Shown: positions 8,805-18,295, counted from the first letter of the stretch. The stretch is DNA of 64,000 bases from JAVWHP01 sp036639955 (GCA_036639955.1 JAVWHP010000007.1:1-64000); one strand, 5' to 3'. A program made the numbers and translations. Notes: generated by a model not told the origin, from the letters alone.

Positions 8805-10197
8805 TTTTTTATATAATTTAAATTGGTTTTTTATGATATATTTATTTATATATTTTGTTATTACTTTTATTTCAACTATTATTGCTGCTTTTGATATAGA
8901 AGAATTCTCAGAAAAGAAGAAGTATGTTGGAAGAATAGCTTTGAATAATAAACATAATTATATTCCAATATCTATATTAGTACCGGCTTTTAATGAGGAA
9001 GTAACTATTATAGATAGTATAAATTCTTTATTGAAATTAGATTATCCTGAATATGAGATAATAATTATTAATGACGGATCTACTGATGATACGAGTAGAA
9101 GAGTAATAGATGCTTTTTATTTAGAAAGAGTAGTTAGACCTATAAGGAAACAAGTAAAGTCAAAAGATGAAGTATCGATATATGAAACGATATTGGATAA
9201 TGTTAAAATCAGTTTAGTTAATAAGAAGAATGGAGGTAAAGCTGATGCGTTAAATATGGGTATTAATTTATCTAGTTATCCATTATTTATAAGTTTAGAT
9301 TCAGATAGTCTATTACAAAGGGACTCTTTATTAAGGATAGTCGAGCCGTTCTTAGAGCGCGAAGATACGATTGCTGTTGGTGGAAGTATAAGATTGATTA
9401 ATGGGGTAGAAATGAAAAGTGGTCGCGTAGTAAAATATAATATAGCAAAAAAGTTGGTCGTCCTTTTTCAAATAGTTGAATACTTAAGAGTGTTCTTAAT
9501 ATCAAGAATTGCTTTTAATAGAATTAATATAAATATGATAATTTCTGGAGCTTTTGGTTTATTTAAAAAACAGGATGTTATAGATGTAGGTGGATACACA
9601 AATAGGATTATTGGTGAAGACATGGAACTTGTAGTAAAACTTACACATAATGCTATTAAGAATAAAACTAGTAGTTTTGTAGCTTATGTTCCAGATGCTA
9701 TATGTTGGACACAAGTGCCTGAAAGTTTCAAAGATCTTCATAAACAAAGAAGAAGATGGCATATGGGTCTACTTCAAAGTTTAGGTGCTCATTCCAATCT
9801 AGTTATTCCTAAAAAGGGACATATTAAAAAAACTTTAGGTTTTTGGTACTACATGATATATGAATTAGCTTCTCCGATAATAGAACTGATTGGGTTAATT
9901 ATTCTTTTCATATCTTATAGTTTAGGGGCTATTAGTATTCAATTTATTGTTGCTTATCTATTATTGTTTATTATGTACAATTTAATGAGTAGTATAGTAG
10001 CTATTATGCTAGAGAAATACTTATTTAATGATAAACAAAGATCCACTGGTTACATCTTGCTTTTAATTGTTATTAGTTTTATAGAAAGTTTTGGTTATCG
10101 CCAATTGATATCAATTTATAGACTAGAGGCTCTTTTAAGGTATGGTAAGTTAAAAAATACTTGGGGATCTATTGAGAGACAGAGGATTATTAAATAA
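8797..10197 (+). CDS. Processive family-2 glycosyltransferase (polysaccharide synthase-like)
   Basis: The 466-residue membrane protein has an N-terminal membrane helix (about 8-30). A GT-A domain follows: ISILVPAFNEE, IIINDGSTDD, LDSDS as the metal-binding DxD-type motif, GEDMELV carrying the catalytic Asp, and KQRRRW, the QxxRW motif that marks processive synthases such as cellulose, poly-GlcNAc and hyaluronan synthases. At least three membrane helices close the protein (about 350-450). It probably polymerises and exports an exopolysaccharide. No PilZ domain is present, so any cyclic-di-GMP control would need another receptor. The donor sugar is unknown. Confidence 0.88.
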   Translation: MNNFLYNLNWFFMIYLFIYFVITFISTIIAAFDIEEFSEKKKYVGRIALNNKHNYIPISILVPAFNEEVTIIDSINSLLKLDYPEYEIIIINDGSTDDTSRRVIDAFYLERVVRPIRKQVKSKDEVSIYETILDNVKISLVNKKNGGKADALNMGINLSSYPLFISLDSDSLLQRDSLLRIVEPFLEREDTIAVGGSIRLINGVEMKSGRVVKYNIAKKLVVLFQIVEYLRVFLISRIAFNRININMIISGAFGLFKKQDVIDVGGYTNRIIGEDMELVVKLTHNAIKNKTSSFVAYVPDAICWTQVPESFKDLHKQRRRWHMGLLQSLGAHSNLVIPKKGHIKKTLGFWYYMIYELASPIIELIGLIILFISYSLGAISIQFIVAYLLLFIMYNLMSSIVAIMLEKYLFNDKQRSTGYILLLIVISFIESFGYRQLISIYRLEALLRYGKLKNTWGSIERQRIIK

Positions 10198-10227
10198 TCC
10201 TGATATTATAAGTTATAACAATTTATT

Positions 10228-10253
10228 AAACACCTTATAATAAGGTGTTTTTG
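10228..10253 (+). terminator. Terminator of the exopolysaccharide operon
   Basis: AAACACCTTA (10228-10237) and TAAGGTGTTT (10241-10250) form a perfect 10-bp stem with a three-base loop, followed by T residues. Confidence 0.85.
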
Positions 10254-10463
10254 TTAGTTAATAATAAAATTAGCAAACATTTAAAAGTTCTAATAAAATT
10301 ATTATTATTTAGGATACTTAAAATGAAATATAAAAAATGATTGGAATATACGCTTGATGATGACTAACATTAGTAAATAATAATATATATACTATCTATG
10401 CTTGTTTTTAGATAGCTTATGTGGTAGATTTGTTATGTAATAAAAGATAAACGAGGTGTAAAT

Positions 10464-11027
10464 ATGAAATTAATTATAGGATTAGGTAATCCCGGAAAAG
10501 AATATGAAAAGACTAGACATAATACAGGGTTTAATGCTATTGATAAGTTAGCTCGGGCGATAGACATAAAATGTGATATGGTAAAATTTAAAGCAGAGTA
10601 TGGGATTGGTATGTATGGTGGACAAAAAGTATTGTTAATGAAACCTACAACTTATATGAATAATAGTGGAGAAGCACTTAAGGCGGCTGTTGATTTCTAT
10701 CAAATAGCGATAGAAGATATTGTAGTAATATATGATGATCTAGACTTACCTGTAGGGAAACTAAGATTAAGAGAAAAAGGTAGTTCTGGTGGACATAATG
10801 GAATAAAGAGTATAACTGCACATCTACATACACAAATATTTAATCGAATAAGAGTAGGAATTGATAAGAACCCATTGATAGCTACTCCGGATTATGTACT
10901 AGGAAAAATAGGAAAAGAAGAATTAGAAGAGTATGATAAATCATTAGATAAGGCAAGTGAAGCAGCTCAAATATTCATTAAGAAAAGTTTTACTGAAGCT
11001 ATGAATGAGTACAATAAAAATGCATAA
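10464..11027 (+). CDS. pth: Peptidyl-tRNA hydrolase
   Basis: The 187-residue enzyme releases tRNA from peptidyl-tRNA that has dropped off the ribosome. It shows the family hallmarks: MKLIIGLGNPGKEYEKTRHNTGF with the catalytic His of RHNTG, MKPTTYMNNSGEA, and YDDLDLPVG followed by the GGHNGIKS loop. Length is normal. Ribosome-binding site GAGGTG. It opens the conserved pth-mfd-spoVT cluster and overlaps the start of mfd. Confidence 0.96.
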   Translation: MKLIIGLGNPGKEYEKTRHNTGFNAIDKLARAIDIKCDMVKFKAEYGIGMYGGQKVLLMKPTTYMNNSGEALKAAVDFYQIAIEDIVVIYDDLDLPVGKLRLREKGSSGGHNGIKSITAHLHTQIFNRIRVGIDKNPLIATPDYVLGKIGKEELEEYDKSLDKASEAAQIFIKKSFTEAMNEYNKNA

Positions 11028-14000
11028 GTTAATAGAGAGTCTAAAAGATAATCCAGCCGTAGAGGCGCTAATTAATAATTCTAATAATTTAGGAAATCTA
11101 AGTAAAATTGAAGAAGCACTATTGTTAGCGGCTTTATATACTAACAAGAAAGAACCATTATGTATAATAAAGAGTAATTTATATGAAGCCCAAGAACTAA
11201 AAGAAGCATTACAGCCCCTCCTAAGTGAAGAGGTGCTGCTTTTTGGCGTAGAAGAATCACTAAGAGTAGAAGCTATAGCTGCCTCACCTGAAGGAAAAGC
11301 AGCCCAAATCGAAACAATGTATGAATTATTAAACACTAGCAACCCAATTGTTATTACCCATATAGGAGCCGTAATGCGCTATATGCCAAATCCTAAATTA
11401 TTTAAGAAAAATGAAATCGAATTAAAAATAGATGTCGAAATGGATATTGCATCATTAAAGGAACATCTATTCAAAAGTGGCTATAGTTATGTTAAAAGAG
11501 TAGATGTTCCTTTAACATATGCAAGTAGGGGAGGTATAGTCGACATCTATTCAATGAATTACGCTAACCCAATCCGTATAGAATTTTTCGATAACATAAT
11601 AGAAAGCATTAGAGAATTCGACGTCGTTACACAAAGAACTATTAAAGAACTAAAAGAAGTAACAATTATACCAGCAACTGACATCCTATTCTCAAGTGAT
11701 GAGGTCGAATTAATAGCTACTAAAATTAGAGAAAATATAAGTATTGCATTACCAAGGCTAGTGACTCCCCTACAAACTACACTTAAGGAACAAGTAGAAC
11801 AAGAAATTAATCAACTTAAAAGTTATCAGGGAGAGACTAGCCTATATAAATACTATAGTTATTTAAATGATCATTATTCAATAATAGACTATATTAATAA
11901 ACCATTAGTAGTAATTTCACCTTGTGAAGAAATTACTACTAATATGAAAAAAATTAAAGAAGAAGGAATAGTTTATATGCAAGAACTGTTCTCATTAGGA
12001 ACAGCACTACCAATTTATACATTAGGTAATGAAGTAAATGATATATTAGCACAAACAAGAAGAATAGAAATATCAAACTTCGTTAATTATAAGCGCCCAA
12101 TACAATCCGGGATACAAGAACAAGTACTAGCAGAAATGCCATTGAATGGTAAAATAGAATATATAAGAAAAGAAGCCAAAGAAAAGAAAGTAGTATTAGC
12201 AATTAAAGGAAATGAAAGGCAACAATTAATTAACGCTTTAGAAATTGACGATATACCATATCATATCTTAAACACAGGAAAGATAAAAGAAGGAATAAAT
12301 TTCATAGAAGATGAAATGAACCAAGGATGTATACTAAGCAAAGAAAATATTAGTGTATATACATCAAAAGAACTATTTCAAGTAGTAAGACACAATACTA
12401 GATATCAAAGAAAATTTAAAGAAGCAAGCATTCTAAGTAGTTATACAGAACTAGGAATTGGAGATTTTATTGTACACAATATTCATGGAGTAGGAAAATA
12501 CCTAGGGATAGTAACAAAAGAAATGAATGGGATACATAAAGATTATTTAAATATAGCTTATAAAGGCAATGATATTCTATTAGTACCCTTAGAACAATTC
12601 AAATTAGTAAGAAAGTTCGTAGGAAAAGAAGGGGCAGTACCAAAACTTAATAAACTAGGAAGTGGCGACTGGGAAAAAACAAAACAAAAAATAAATGAAA
12701 ATATAGCAGAATTAGCCGAAAGGTTAGTAAATCTATATTCATTAAGAGAAGAACATATTGGATATGCATACCATGAAGATAATGAAATGCAAAAGAAATT
12801 CGAAGATGAGTTTCAATACCCATTAACAATAGATCAAGAAAGAGCAGTAATAGAAATTAAAGCAGATATGCAAAGTTCTAAACCAATGGATCGTCTTCTG
12901 TGTGGAGATGTAGGATATGGAAAAACAGAAGTTGCAATAAGAGCAGCATTTAAAGCAGTTCTAGAAAATAAACAAGTAGCTTTCCTATGTCCAACCACTA
13001 TATTAGCAAGTCAACACTATAAGAATTTTATAAAAAGATTTAGTAGTTATCCAATAAGGATCGAAGTAATTAATCGATTTGTAAGTACGCAACATATAAA
13101 AGAAATTATTCAAGATTTAAAGAATGGCCAAGTTGACGTACTAATTGGAACACACCGTTTACTATCAAAAGATGTTATATTTAAAGATTTAGGATTACTA
13201 GTAATAGATGAAGAACAAAGATTTGGAGTCCAACATAAAGAGAAGATAAAGGAACTAAAGAATAGCATAGATGTATTATCATTAAGTGCTACTCCTATAC
13301 CAAGGACACTTCAAATGTCATTAGTAGGCGTAAGACAATTATCTCAATTAGATACTCCACCGTTACATAGAATGAGTGTCCAAACCTATGTAATTGAAAA
13401 GAATGAACAAATCATCAAAGAAATCATACAAAGAGAACTAGCAAGAAAAGGCCAAGTATTTTACTTATATAATAATGTTAAAAATATATATGCACTAACA
13501 ACAAAGTTAAGCAGTATATTAAAAGATGTTAAAATAGGGATAGTACATGGACAGATGGATAAAAAAGAAATAGAAGATGTAATGATAGCCTTCACTAATA
13601 ATGAATATCAAGTATTAGTATGTACTACAATTATTGAAACTGGAATAGATATACCAAATGCTAATACAATTATTATAGAAGATGCAGATAAATTCGGGCT
13701 ATCACAGTTATACCAAATCAAAGGACGAGTGGGAAGAAGTGATCGTTTAGCCTATGCCTATTTAATGTATTCACCACAAAAGAACTTAAGTGAAATAGCT
13801 ACTAAAAGATTAAAGTCTATTAAAGAGTTTACTCAATTAGGATCTGGATATAAGATAGCAATGAGAGATTTAACAATAAGAGGCGCTGGAGATATGTTAG
13901 GACCTAAACAAGCAGGTTTTATAGATACAATAGGAATGGACATGTATTTAGAATTATTAAATAATGCTATTAATACACGTAAAGGTATAATAAAAGAAGA

Positions 14001-14466
14001 TGTTATAGAATTAAAGAAATCTAACGCTAATGTAGATGCTTATATACCTGAAAACTTTAGTAATGAAGATTATGATAAAATAAGTATCTATCAAAGAATA
14101 GAAGCAATAAGTAATAAACAAGAACTTTTATTAATGAAAGAAGAATTAAATGATACTCATGGTCAACTTCCTCGTGGAGTAGAACTATTGTTTGAAAAGA
14201 AACGTTTAGATATACTTGTTAATGTACCTTATGTAGATTCTTATGTTGAGTATCCATCTTATGTTAACATTACTTTTACTAAAGAATATTCTCAAGGTAT
14301 AGATGGTATTAAGCTTTTTACTTTTATAACAACAGTTTCTACTGATATCAAACTTAGTTATACTCAGGGTAAAATAGTTATAAAGTTATTGAAGAGTAAA
14401 TTGTATTTAAAACAAGTTATAGAAATACTCGATGGTTGTAAAACAGTTCCAAGAAGAGATGTATAA
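11005..14466 (+). CDS. mfd: Transcription-repair coupling factor Mfd
   Basis: The 1153-residue ATPase removes RNA polymerase stalled at DNA lesions and recruits UvrA. The order is the usual one: UvrB-like N-terminal domain, RNA-polymerase interaction domain (GDFIVHNIHGVGKYLGI, about 490-560), helicase motor with Walker A GDVGYGKTE (about 634-642) and DEEQ motif, second motor domain ending in QIKGRVGRSDR, and a C-terminal TRCF domain. The start may be ATG 11005 or ATG 11020; neither has a clear ribosome-binding site, so translation is probably coupled to pth, which it overlaps. Confidence 0.95.
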   Translation: MSTIKMHKLIESLKDNPAVEALINNSNNLGNLSKIEEALLLAALYTNKKEPLCIIKSNLYEAQELKEALQPLLSEEVLLFGVEESLRVEAIAASPEGKAAQIETMYELLNTSNPIVITHIGAVMRYMPNPKLFKKNEIELKIDVEMDIASLKEHLFKSGYSYVKRVDVPLTYASRGGIVDIYSMNYANPIRIEFFDNIIESIREFDVVTQRTIKELKEVTIIPATDILFSSDEVELIATKIRENISIALPRLVTPLQTTLKEQVEQEINQLKSYQGETSLYKYYSYLNDHYSIIDYINKPLVVISPCEEITTNMKKIKEEGIVYMQELFSLGTALPIYTLGNEVNDILAQTRRIEISNFVNYKRPIQSGIQEQVLAEMPLNGKIEYIRKEAKEKKVVLAIKGNERQQLINALEIDDIPYHILNTGKIKEGINFIEDEMNQGCILSKENISVYTSKELFQVVRHNTRYQRKFKEASILSSYTELGIGDFIVHNIHGVGKYLGIVTKEMNGIHKDYLNIAYKGNDILLVPLEQFKLVRKFVGKEGAVPKLNKLGSGDWEKTKQKINENIAELAERLVNLYSLREEHIGYAYHEDNEMQKKFEDEFQYPLTIDQERAVIEIKADMQSSKPMDRLLCGDVGYGKTEVAIRAAFKAVLENKQVAFLCPTTILASQHYKNFIKRFSSYPIRIEVINRFVSTQHIKEIIQDLKNGQVDVLIGTHRLLSKDVIFKDLGLLVIDEEQRFGVQHKEKIKELKNSIDVLSLSATPIPRTLQMSLVGVRQLSQLDTPPLHRMSVQTYVIEKNEQIIKEIIQRELARKGQVFYLYNNVKNIYALTTKLSSILKDVKIGIVHGQMDKKEIEDVMIAFTNNEYQVLVCTTIIETGIDIPNANTIIIEDADKFGLSQLYQIKGRVGRSDRLAYAYLMYSPQKNLSEIATKRLKSIKEFTQLGSGYKIAMRDLTIRGAGDMLGPKQAGFIDTIGMDMYLELLNNAINTRKGIIKEDVIELKKSNANVDAYIPENFSNEDYDKISIYQRIEAISNKQELLLMKEELNDTHGQLPRGVELLFEKKRLDILVNVPYVDSYVEYPSYVNITFTKEYSQGIDGIKLFTFITTVSTDIKLSYTQGKIVIKLLKSKLYLKQVIEILDGCKTVPRRDV

Positions 14467-14508
14467 TTACCTAATAAGTGGTAATAATAATGCTTAGAAG
14501 GTGATAAT

Positions 14509-14997
14509 ATGAAAGCTACTGGTGTAGTAAGAAGATTAGATGATTTAGGAAGAATAGTTATACCTAAAGAAATTAGAAAGAATTTTAGAATTAAAGAAGG
14601 AGATAATATAGAATTCTATATAGAGAATGATCATATAGTAGTTAAGAAATTTAATAGTTTAGATATATATAAAGAAGAATTAACTAACATTTGTAACATC
14701 CTCACAGGTCTATATGGTCTTCATATAATATTTGTTGAAGATGATATTGTTCCGGCTTCTAAGTTATCTATTATTGATAGTTTTGCTAAGAAGATTGTCG
14801 TTCATAGCCCTGTTTCTTTTAATCAAGAGTTAGTTTATCAAGATGATAGTAACAGGTATGATGGTATGATTTATCCTCTTTGTTATTATGGAGACTACTT
14901 TGGAAGTTTTATAATGTTAGATTCTAATGCAAAAGATGCGGATCCTATATTAATTAATGCTTTTTGTGATTATTTAGTTACTAAATTAGTAAGATAA
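14509..14997 (+). CDS. spoVT: SpoVT, AbrB-family regulator of spore genes
   Basis: The 162-residue protein has an AbrB/SpoVT swapped-hairpin DNA-binding domain at residues 1-50 (MKATGVVRRLDDLGRIVIPK, then EIRKNFRIKEGD) and a C-terminal GAF-like domain. SpoVT tunes sigma-G-dependent genes late in spore development. Placement directly after mfd and before rqcP-yabP-yabQ is the same as in Bacillus and clostridia, which sets it apart from plain AbrB. It is slightly shorter than the Bacillus protein. Ribosome-binding site AAGGTGATAAT. Confidence 0.9.
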   Translation: MKATGVVRRLDDLGRIVIPKEIRKNFRIKEGDNIEFYIENDHIVVKKFNSLDIYKEELTNICNILTGLYGLHIIFVEDDIVPASKLSIIDSFAKKIVVHSPVSFNQELVYQDDSNRYDGMIYPLCYYGDYFGSFIMLDSNAKDADPILINAFCDYLVTKLVR

Positions 14998-15023
14998 TGT
15001 TAAAATACTTGTGAGGTGATTAA

Positions 15024-15302
15024 ATGCGTTTAGATAAGTATTTAAAGGTAGCAAGAATTTTAAAGAAAAGGTCTATTTCTAAAGAGTTAGCTGATACTTC
15101 TAGAGTTTTTATTAATGGTAAGGTTGCTAAACCTTCAACTGAAGTGAAAGTTAATGATCTTATTAAAATAATTTTTGGTTATCGCGAGTTAACTATTAGA
15201 GTGTTAGATATTGCTAAACAAGCTAATAAGAATGATGCTGCTTTGTTATTTGAAGTTGTAGATGAAGTAATAAGAGAACATAATGAAGTAGCTGATAACT
15301 AA
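15024..15302 (+). CDS. rqcP: RqcP (YabO), S4-domain ribosome quality-control protein
   Basis: A 92-residue RNA-binding protein starting MRLDKYLKVARILKKRSISK, a compact S4 domain covering most of the length. In Bacillus the orthologue (YabO/RqcP, related to Hsp15) works with RqcH on stalled 50S subunits to add C-terminal alanine tails. Its place between spoVT and yabP is conserved. Ribosome-binding site GAGGTG. Confidence 0.9.
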   Translation: MRLDKYLKVARILKKRSISKELADTSRVFINGKVAKPSTEVKVNDLIKIIFGYRELTIRVLDIAKQANKNDAALLFEVVDEVIREHNEVADN

Positions 15303-15364
15303 TTTATCGGCTACTTTTTAACATATTATAATTATTACTTCATATACTACATTGAGGTGAGATA

Positions 15365-15667
15365 ATGAGTGAAAATTCTAGCAGCAATCCTTTAAACTTT
15401 GTTAGTAATCCTTATCATAATATTATGTTAAAGGATCGTAAGTATTTAGAAATTAGTGGAATTAAACAAATTGATAGTTTTGATTCTAATCAATTTCTTG
15501 TAGAAAGTGTTCAAGGATGGATGCTAATTCAAGGAAAAGAACTGATGCTTGGTAAGATGGATAATGAATCTGGAATAGTAATTATAAAAGGTCTTATTGA
15601 TAGTATTTCTTATGTAATGAATAAAAAGGGAAATAGAGAACCACTATTTTCTAAATTATTTAAATAA
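15365..15667 (+). CDS. yabP: Sporulation protein YabP
   Basis: The 100-residue protein matches the YabP family pattern: HNIMLKDRKYLEISGIKQI, then a short beta-rich core with IQGKELMLGKM and GLIDSISY. YabP is made in the mother cell under sigma-E and is required for normal sporulation; its biochemistry is unknown. It starts after GAGGTGAGATA and its stop overlaps the yabQ start by one base (TAATG), so the two are translationally coupled. Confidence 0.85.
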   Translation: MSENSSSNPLNFVSNPYHNIMLKDRKYLEISGIKQIDSFDSNQFLVESVQGWMLIQGKELMLGKMDNESGIVIIKGLIDSISYVMNKKGNREPLFSKLFK

Positions 15668-16095
15668 TGTTAATGCCACAACAAGTGCAGGCCATAATTT
15701 ATCATTTAGTAGCTGGATGGTTTTATGGCTTAGCACTATCCTTTATAATCTATTTTAATAATTATATTAAAAATATTATTATTAAAACAGTTTTACAGCT
15801 ATTATATCATTGGTCATTTGTTTTAATATTTTATGTTGGATTATTCAAAATTAACTATGGAATCACAAATTTGTATTTGGTAATGATTGGAATTGTAGGT
15901 TTTTTAATTTATAGTTTTTATTATAATTCCATATTTTTGTCAATGTTTGCTACAATAAAATCAATATTAAGGCCATTTATGAATACGCTTACACGTTTTG
16001 CCCTTGTAAAATTAAAGATATCTAGTATAATTAAGGTACGGATAAATAATTTTAGGAGGCGTAAAAGAAATGGCAAAAGCGATGAAAAAACATAA
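15667..16095 (+). CDS. yabQ: Sporulation membrane protein YabQ
   Basis: The 142-residue protein begins MLMPQQVQAIIYHLVAGWFY and has four or so hydrophobic segments over the first 105 residues followed by a basic tail (NNFRRRKRNGKS). This agrees with YabQ, a membrane protein needed for spore cortex assembly. Sequence similarity is weak to the eye; the call depends strongly on its place between yabP and divIC. Its end overlaps the divIC start by 26 bp. Confidence 0.8.
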   Translation: MLMPQQVQAIIYHLVAGWFYGLALSFIIYFNNYIKNIIIKTVLQLLYHWSFVLIFYVGLFKINYGITNLYLVMIGIVGFLIYSFYYNSIFLSMFATIKSILRPFMNTLTRFALVKLKISSIIKVRINNFRRRKRNGKSDEKT

Positions 16096-16357
16096 GCTGT
16101 TAGTTTTAATACTATTGCTTATAGCGGGTTTCATGCTCTATAAGGTAGGGCAAGAATTTGTAGTGACTTATAACCTACATAAAGATATTTCAGAAGCGGA
16201 AATTATCAAGGCAGAGTTAATTAAAGATAATGAAGCTTATGCAGAACAAAAAGATAATCTTGAGGATGAAGAGTATGTTAAACGTTATGCAAGGGGAAAA
16301 TATTTAATGAATCAAGATGGTGAACAACTATTCCAAATGAAAAAAGAAACAAGATAG
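16070..16357 (+). CDS. divIC: Septum formation initiator DivIC/FtsB family
   Basis: The 95-residue bitopic protein has a short basic N-terminus, one membrane helix (about residues 9-25) and an extracytoplasmic coiled-coil stretch, ending with EEYVKRYARGKYLM, the signature of the FtsB/DivIC family. It takes part in the divisome with FtsL and DivIB. The start uses AGGAGG (16054-16059) inside yabQ. This is the last gene of the conserved cluster. Confidence 0.88.
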   Translation: MAKAMKKHKLLVLILLLIAGFMLYKVGQEFVVTYNLHKDISEAEIIKAELIKDNEAYAEQKDNLEDEEYVKRYARGKYLMNQDGEQLFQMKKETR

Positions 16358-16381
16358 TTATTACTATAAATAATTAAAAAT

Positions 16382-16408
16382 AAAACTGCGTTAATACTAC
16401 GCAGTTTT
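16382..16408. terminator. Bidirectional terminator between divIC and the HNH gene
   Basis: AAAACTGCGT (16382-16391) and ACGCAGTTTT (16399-16408) form a perfect 10-bp stem with A/T tails on both sides, serving two converging genes. Confidence 0.85.
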
Positions 16409-16415
16409 ATTTATT

Positions 16416-17438
16416 TTATGATTTAAAAATATGAGACCGATGATATGCTAGAAATAACTTTCTACTATGAGTTATAGTGTCTACTCTTAATTTAGTATTA
16501 TCATTTATATTATAAATGATTTCATAATTAGAATGGTTTTTTAGTTCAGAACTTATAATGATTGAACCATCATCATTAAAACTAACATAACCCTGGTCAA
16601 ATAAATAATCATGGTTTCTACAAAGCAATAAACCATTATTATAATCAACAGTTTCATAAATATGCCCACAGTCTCTATAGGGCTTAATATGTGAAGCAAT
16701 TAATAAAACCGGCAAATCTACACCACAAATCTGACATTGATGATTAGCATCATTAAACAAACAATCTTTATAAAAAGACTGAAAATATTGAGTGTTTTCG
16801 CGATTCTTTATAATGCCATTCTGAGGTAATATTTTAGTAATCAAAGAAGCTCTATCATAATGAATCATTCCTGTATTTACATTAGTATATTCATCAATAG
16901 TAAGTTTACTTAATAAATCCTTTAAATAGTTAGATAAAACTATCTCATTTATTAAATTATCATCATCTTTAATTGATTTTAAATTTTTATAATCATCTTT
17001 AAAATTATCATTAATTTTATATTTATTATGATTCTCTATAACTAATAAAGATTTAAGTAATAAAGATAATGTAATAGGATCAAAATATTTCTCTAGTTCA
17101 TCAATCTCATATTCTTTATTATTACTATACATCAAATCGATGCTATCATTAAACTTTATTATAAAACTAAGAAGAGCCAAGGCCTCTGTATTACTTTGAT
17201 AGTTACTATGTCCATATATAGTAACTAATGGTAGCAAATCATAACCTAGAGAAGTATCCTTAAGCAGTTTATTACTAAAAAAATATTGCATAAGTGTTTC
17301 TACTTCTGTAATAGTTATTATGAAATTTTCATTTTTAGTTTTTTGATAGATTAAATTAGTTGTTGTTTTAAGATCGAATCCATCATTTTCTATTTCATCT
17401 AGCATACATAATATTGATTTTATGTAGGTAACTTTCAT
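16416..17438 (-). CDS. HNH endonuclease domain protein
   Basis: The 340-residue protein ends in an HNH nuclease module at about residues 235-290: CQICG, then LIASHIKPY, then the paired zinc-type elements LLLCRNHDYLFDQGYVSF. Such modules cut DNA in restriction enzymes and homing nucleases. The first 230 residues are helical and I do not recognise them. No methyltransferase or second restriction subunit is adjacent, so this is a solitary nuclease whose target is unknown. It is divergent from the AT-hook protein gene. It could be a McrA-like or defence enzyme; that is inference. Confidence 0.8.
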   Translation of the reverse strand: MKVTYIKSILCMLDEIENDGFDLKTTTNLIYQKTKNENFIITITEVETLMQYFFSNKLLKDTSLGYDLLPLVTIYGHSNYQSNTEALALLSFIIKFNDSIDLMYSNNKEYEIDELEKYFDPITLSLLLKSLLVIENHNKYKINDNFKDDYKNLKSIKDDDNLINEIVLSNYLKDLLSKLTIDEYTNVNTGMIHYDRASLITKILPQNGIIKNRENTQYFQSFYKDCLFNDANHQCQICGVDLPVLLIASHIKPYRDCGHIYETVDYNNGLLLCRNHDYLFDQGYVSFNDDGSIIISSELKNHSNYEIIYNINDNTKLRVDTITHSRKLFLAYHRSHIFKS

Positions 17439-17563
17439 TTTATCACGTCCTAATTATATTATACCCTAAATATTATTAAAATAATCTATTATTGGTACAT
17501 ACTTCGACAAAATATTAGTTTTACATCAATTACAATGTAAGTATTAAAGGAGGCTGAACAAAA

Positions 17564-18247
17564 ATGAAAGGTCCAGGAATTAAAGATTACTTAAAAGTTA
17601 TTGAAGAAAAGAAACAATTAATTAAAAAGAATGGAGGTACTTATTTAGATATACAATCTAAAATATTACATGAAGAGGTATCTAAAGATTTTGCTACAAT
17701 GCCTACTTGCTGCCAGGCAATGTACAAGCTATTACTAGAAGGCGATGAAATAAGACGTCTACCTAAAGGTAATACAGGTTTTGGTTCTTATTTATGTGTT
17801 AGATATTATCTAGATGATTTAGATCGTAAAGTAATGTATCCAGCAAAGAAAAGAGGAAGACCAGCCAAAAGCGAAGAAGAAAAACTAATGAATAGAAAAA
17901 TTAAACTAAAAAAGAATACTGCTGATTTAAGTAGAATTGTTACTAGTTGGTTAGAAGAAAATGAATGGAAGTATAGTGAAGAAAAAGATAACATTATAGC
18001 TACTCAAGAAGGAAGTAAATGGATCATAAATGTACAAGGAATAAAAAGAGGACGAAAACAAACTCTACCTGTACGTTTAAGTGAAGTAATTAAGAAAATG
18101 AATGATGCTAATACTCATTATTCTATTGCGTTTAATGATTCTATTACATACCGTAGACAATGGAACGAAATACCAAATACAGTAAAAGAATCATTAAATA
18201 TGAGTGTAATACTAGCAGATAAACATGGTAATATAGTAGAAATATAG
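17564..18247 (+). CDS. Unrecognised AT-hook protein
   Basis: I do not recognise this 227-residue protein as a whole. In the middle, KKRGRPAKS (Arg-Gly-Arg-Pro at 97-100) is a textbook AT-hook that binds the minor groove of AT-rich DNA, and a second KRGRK patch lies at 161-165. Residues 1-85 look helical with PTCCQAMYKLLLEGDEI, possibly a helix-turn-helix. The C-terminal part (about 118-227) has a mixed pattern including NVQGIKRGRKQTLPVRLSEV and ends with LNMSVILADKHGNIVEI. A strong AAAGGAGG ribosome-binding site supports the start. It is likely a DNA-associated protein; function unknown. Confidence 0.75.
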   Translation: MKGPGIKDYLKVIEEKKQLIKKNGGTYLDIQSKILHEEVSKDFATMPTCCQAMYKLLLEGDEIRRLPKGNTGFGSYLCVRYYLDDLDRKVMYPAKKRGRPAKSEEEKLMNRKIKLKKNTADLSRIVTSWLEENEWKYSEEKDNIIATQEGSKWIINVQGIKRGRKQTLPVRLSEVIKKMNDANTHYSIAFNDSITYRRQWNEIPNTVKESLNMSVILADKHGNIVEI

Positions 18248-18295
18248 AACTTATTTTTTAATCTCTAATAGTATAGTTTATTAGAGGTGATAAGA

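Noticed and set aside
16070..16095. Frameshift between yabQ and divIC
   Set aside because: The 26-bp overlap is a normal translational-coupling arrangement; both proteins have complete ends.
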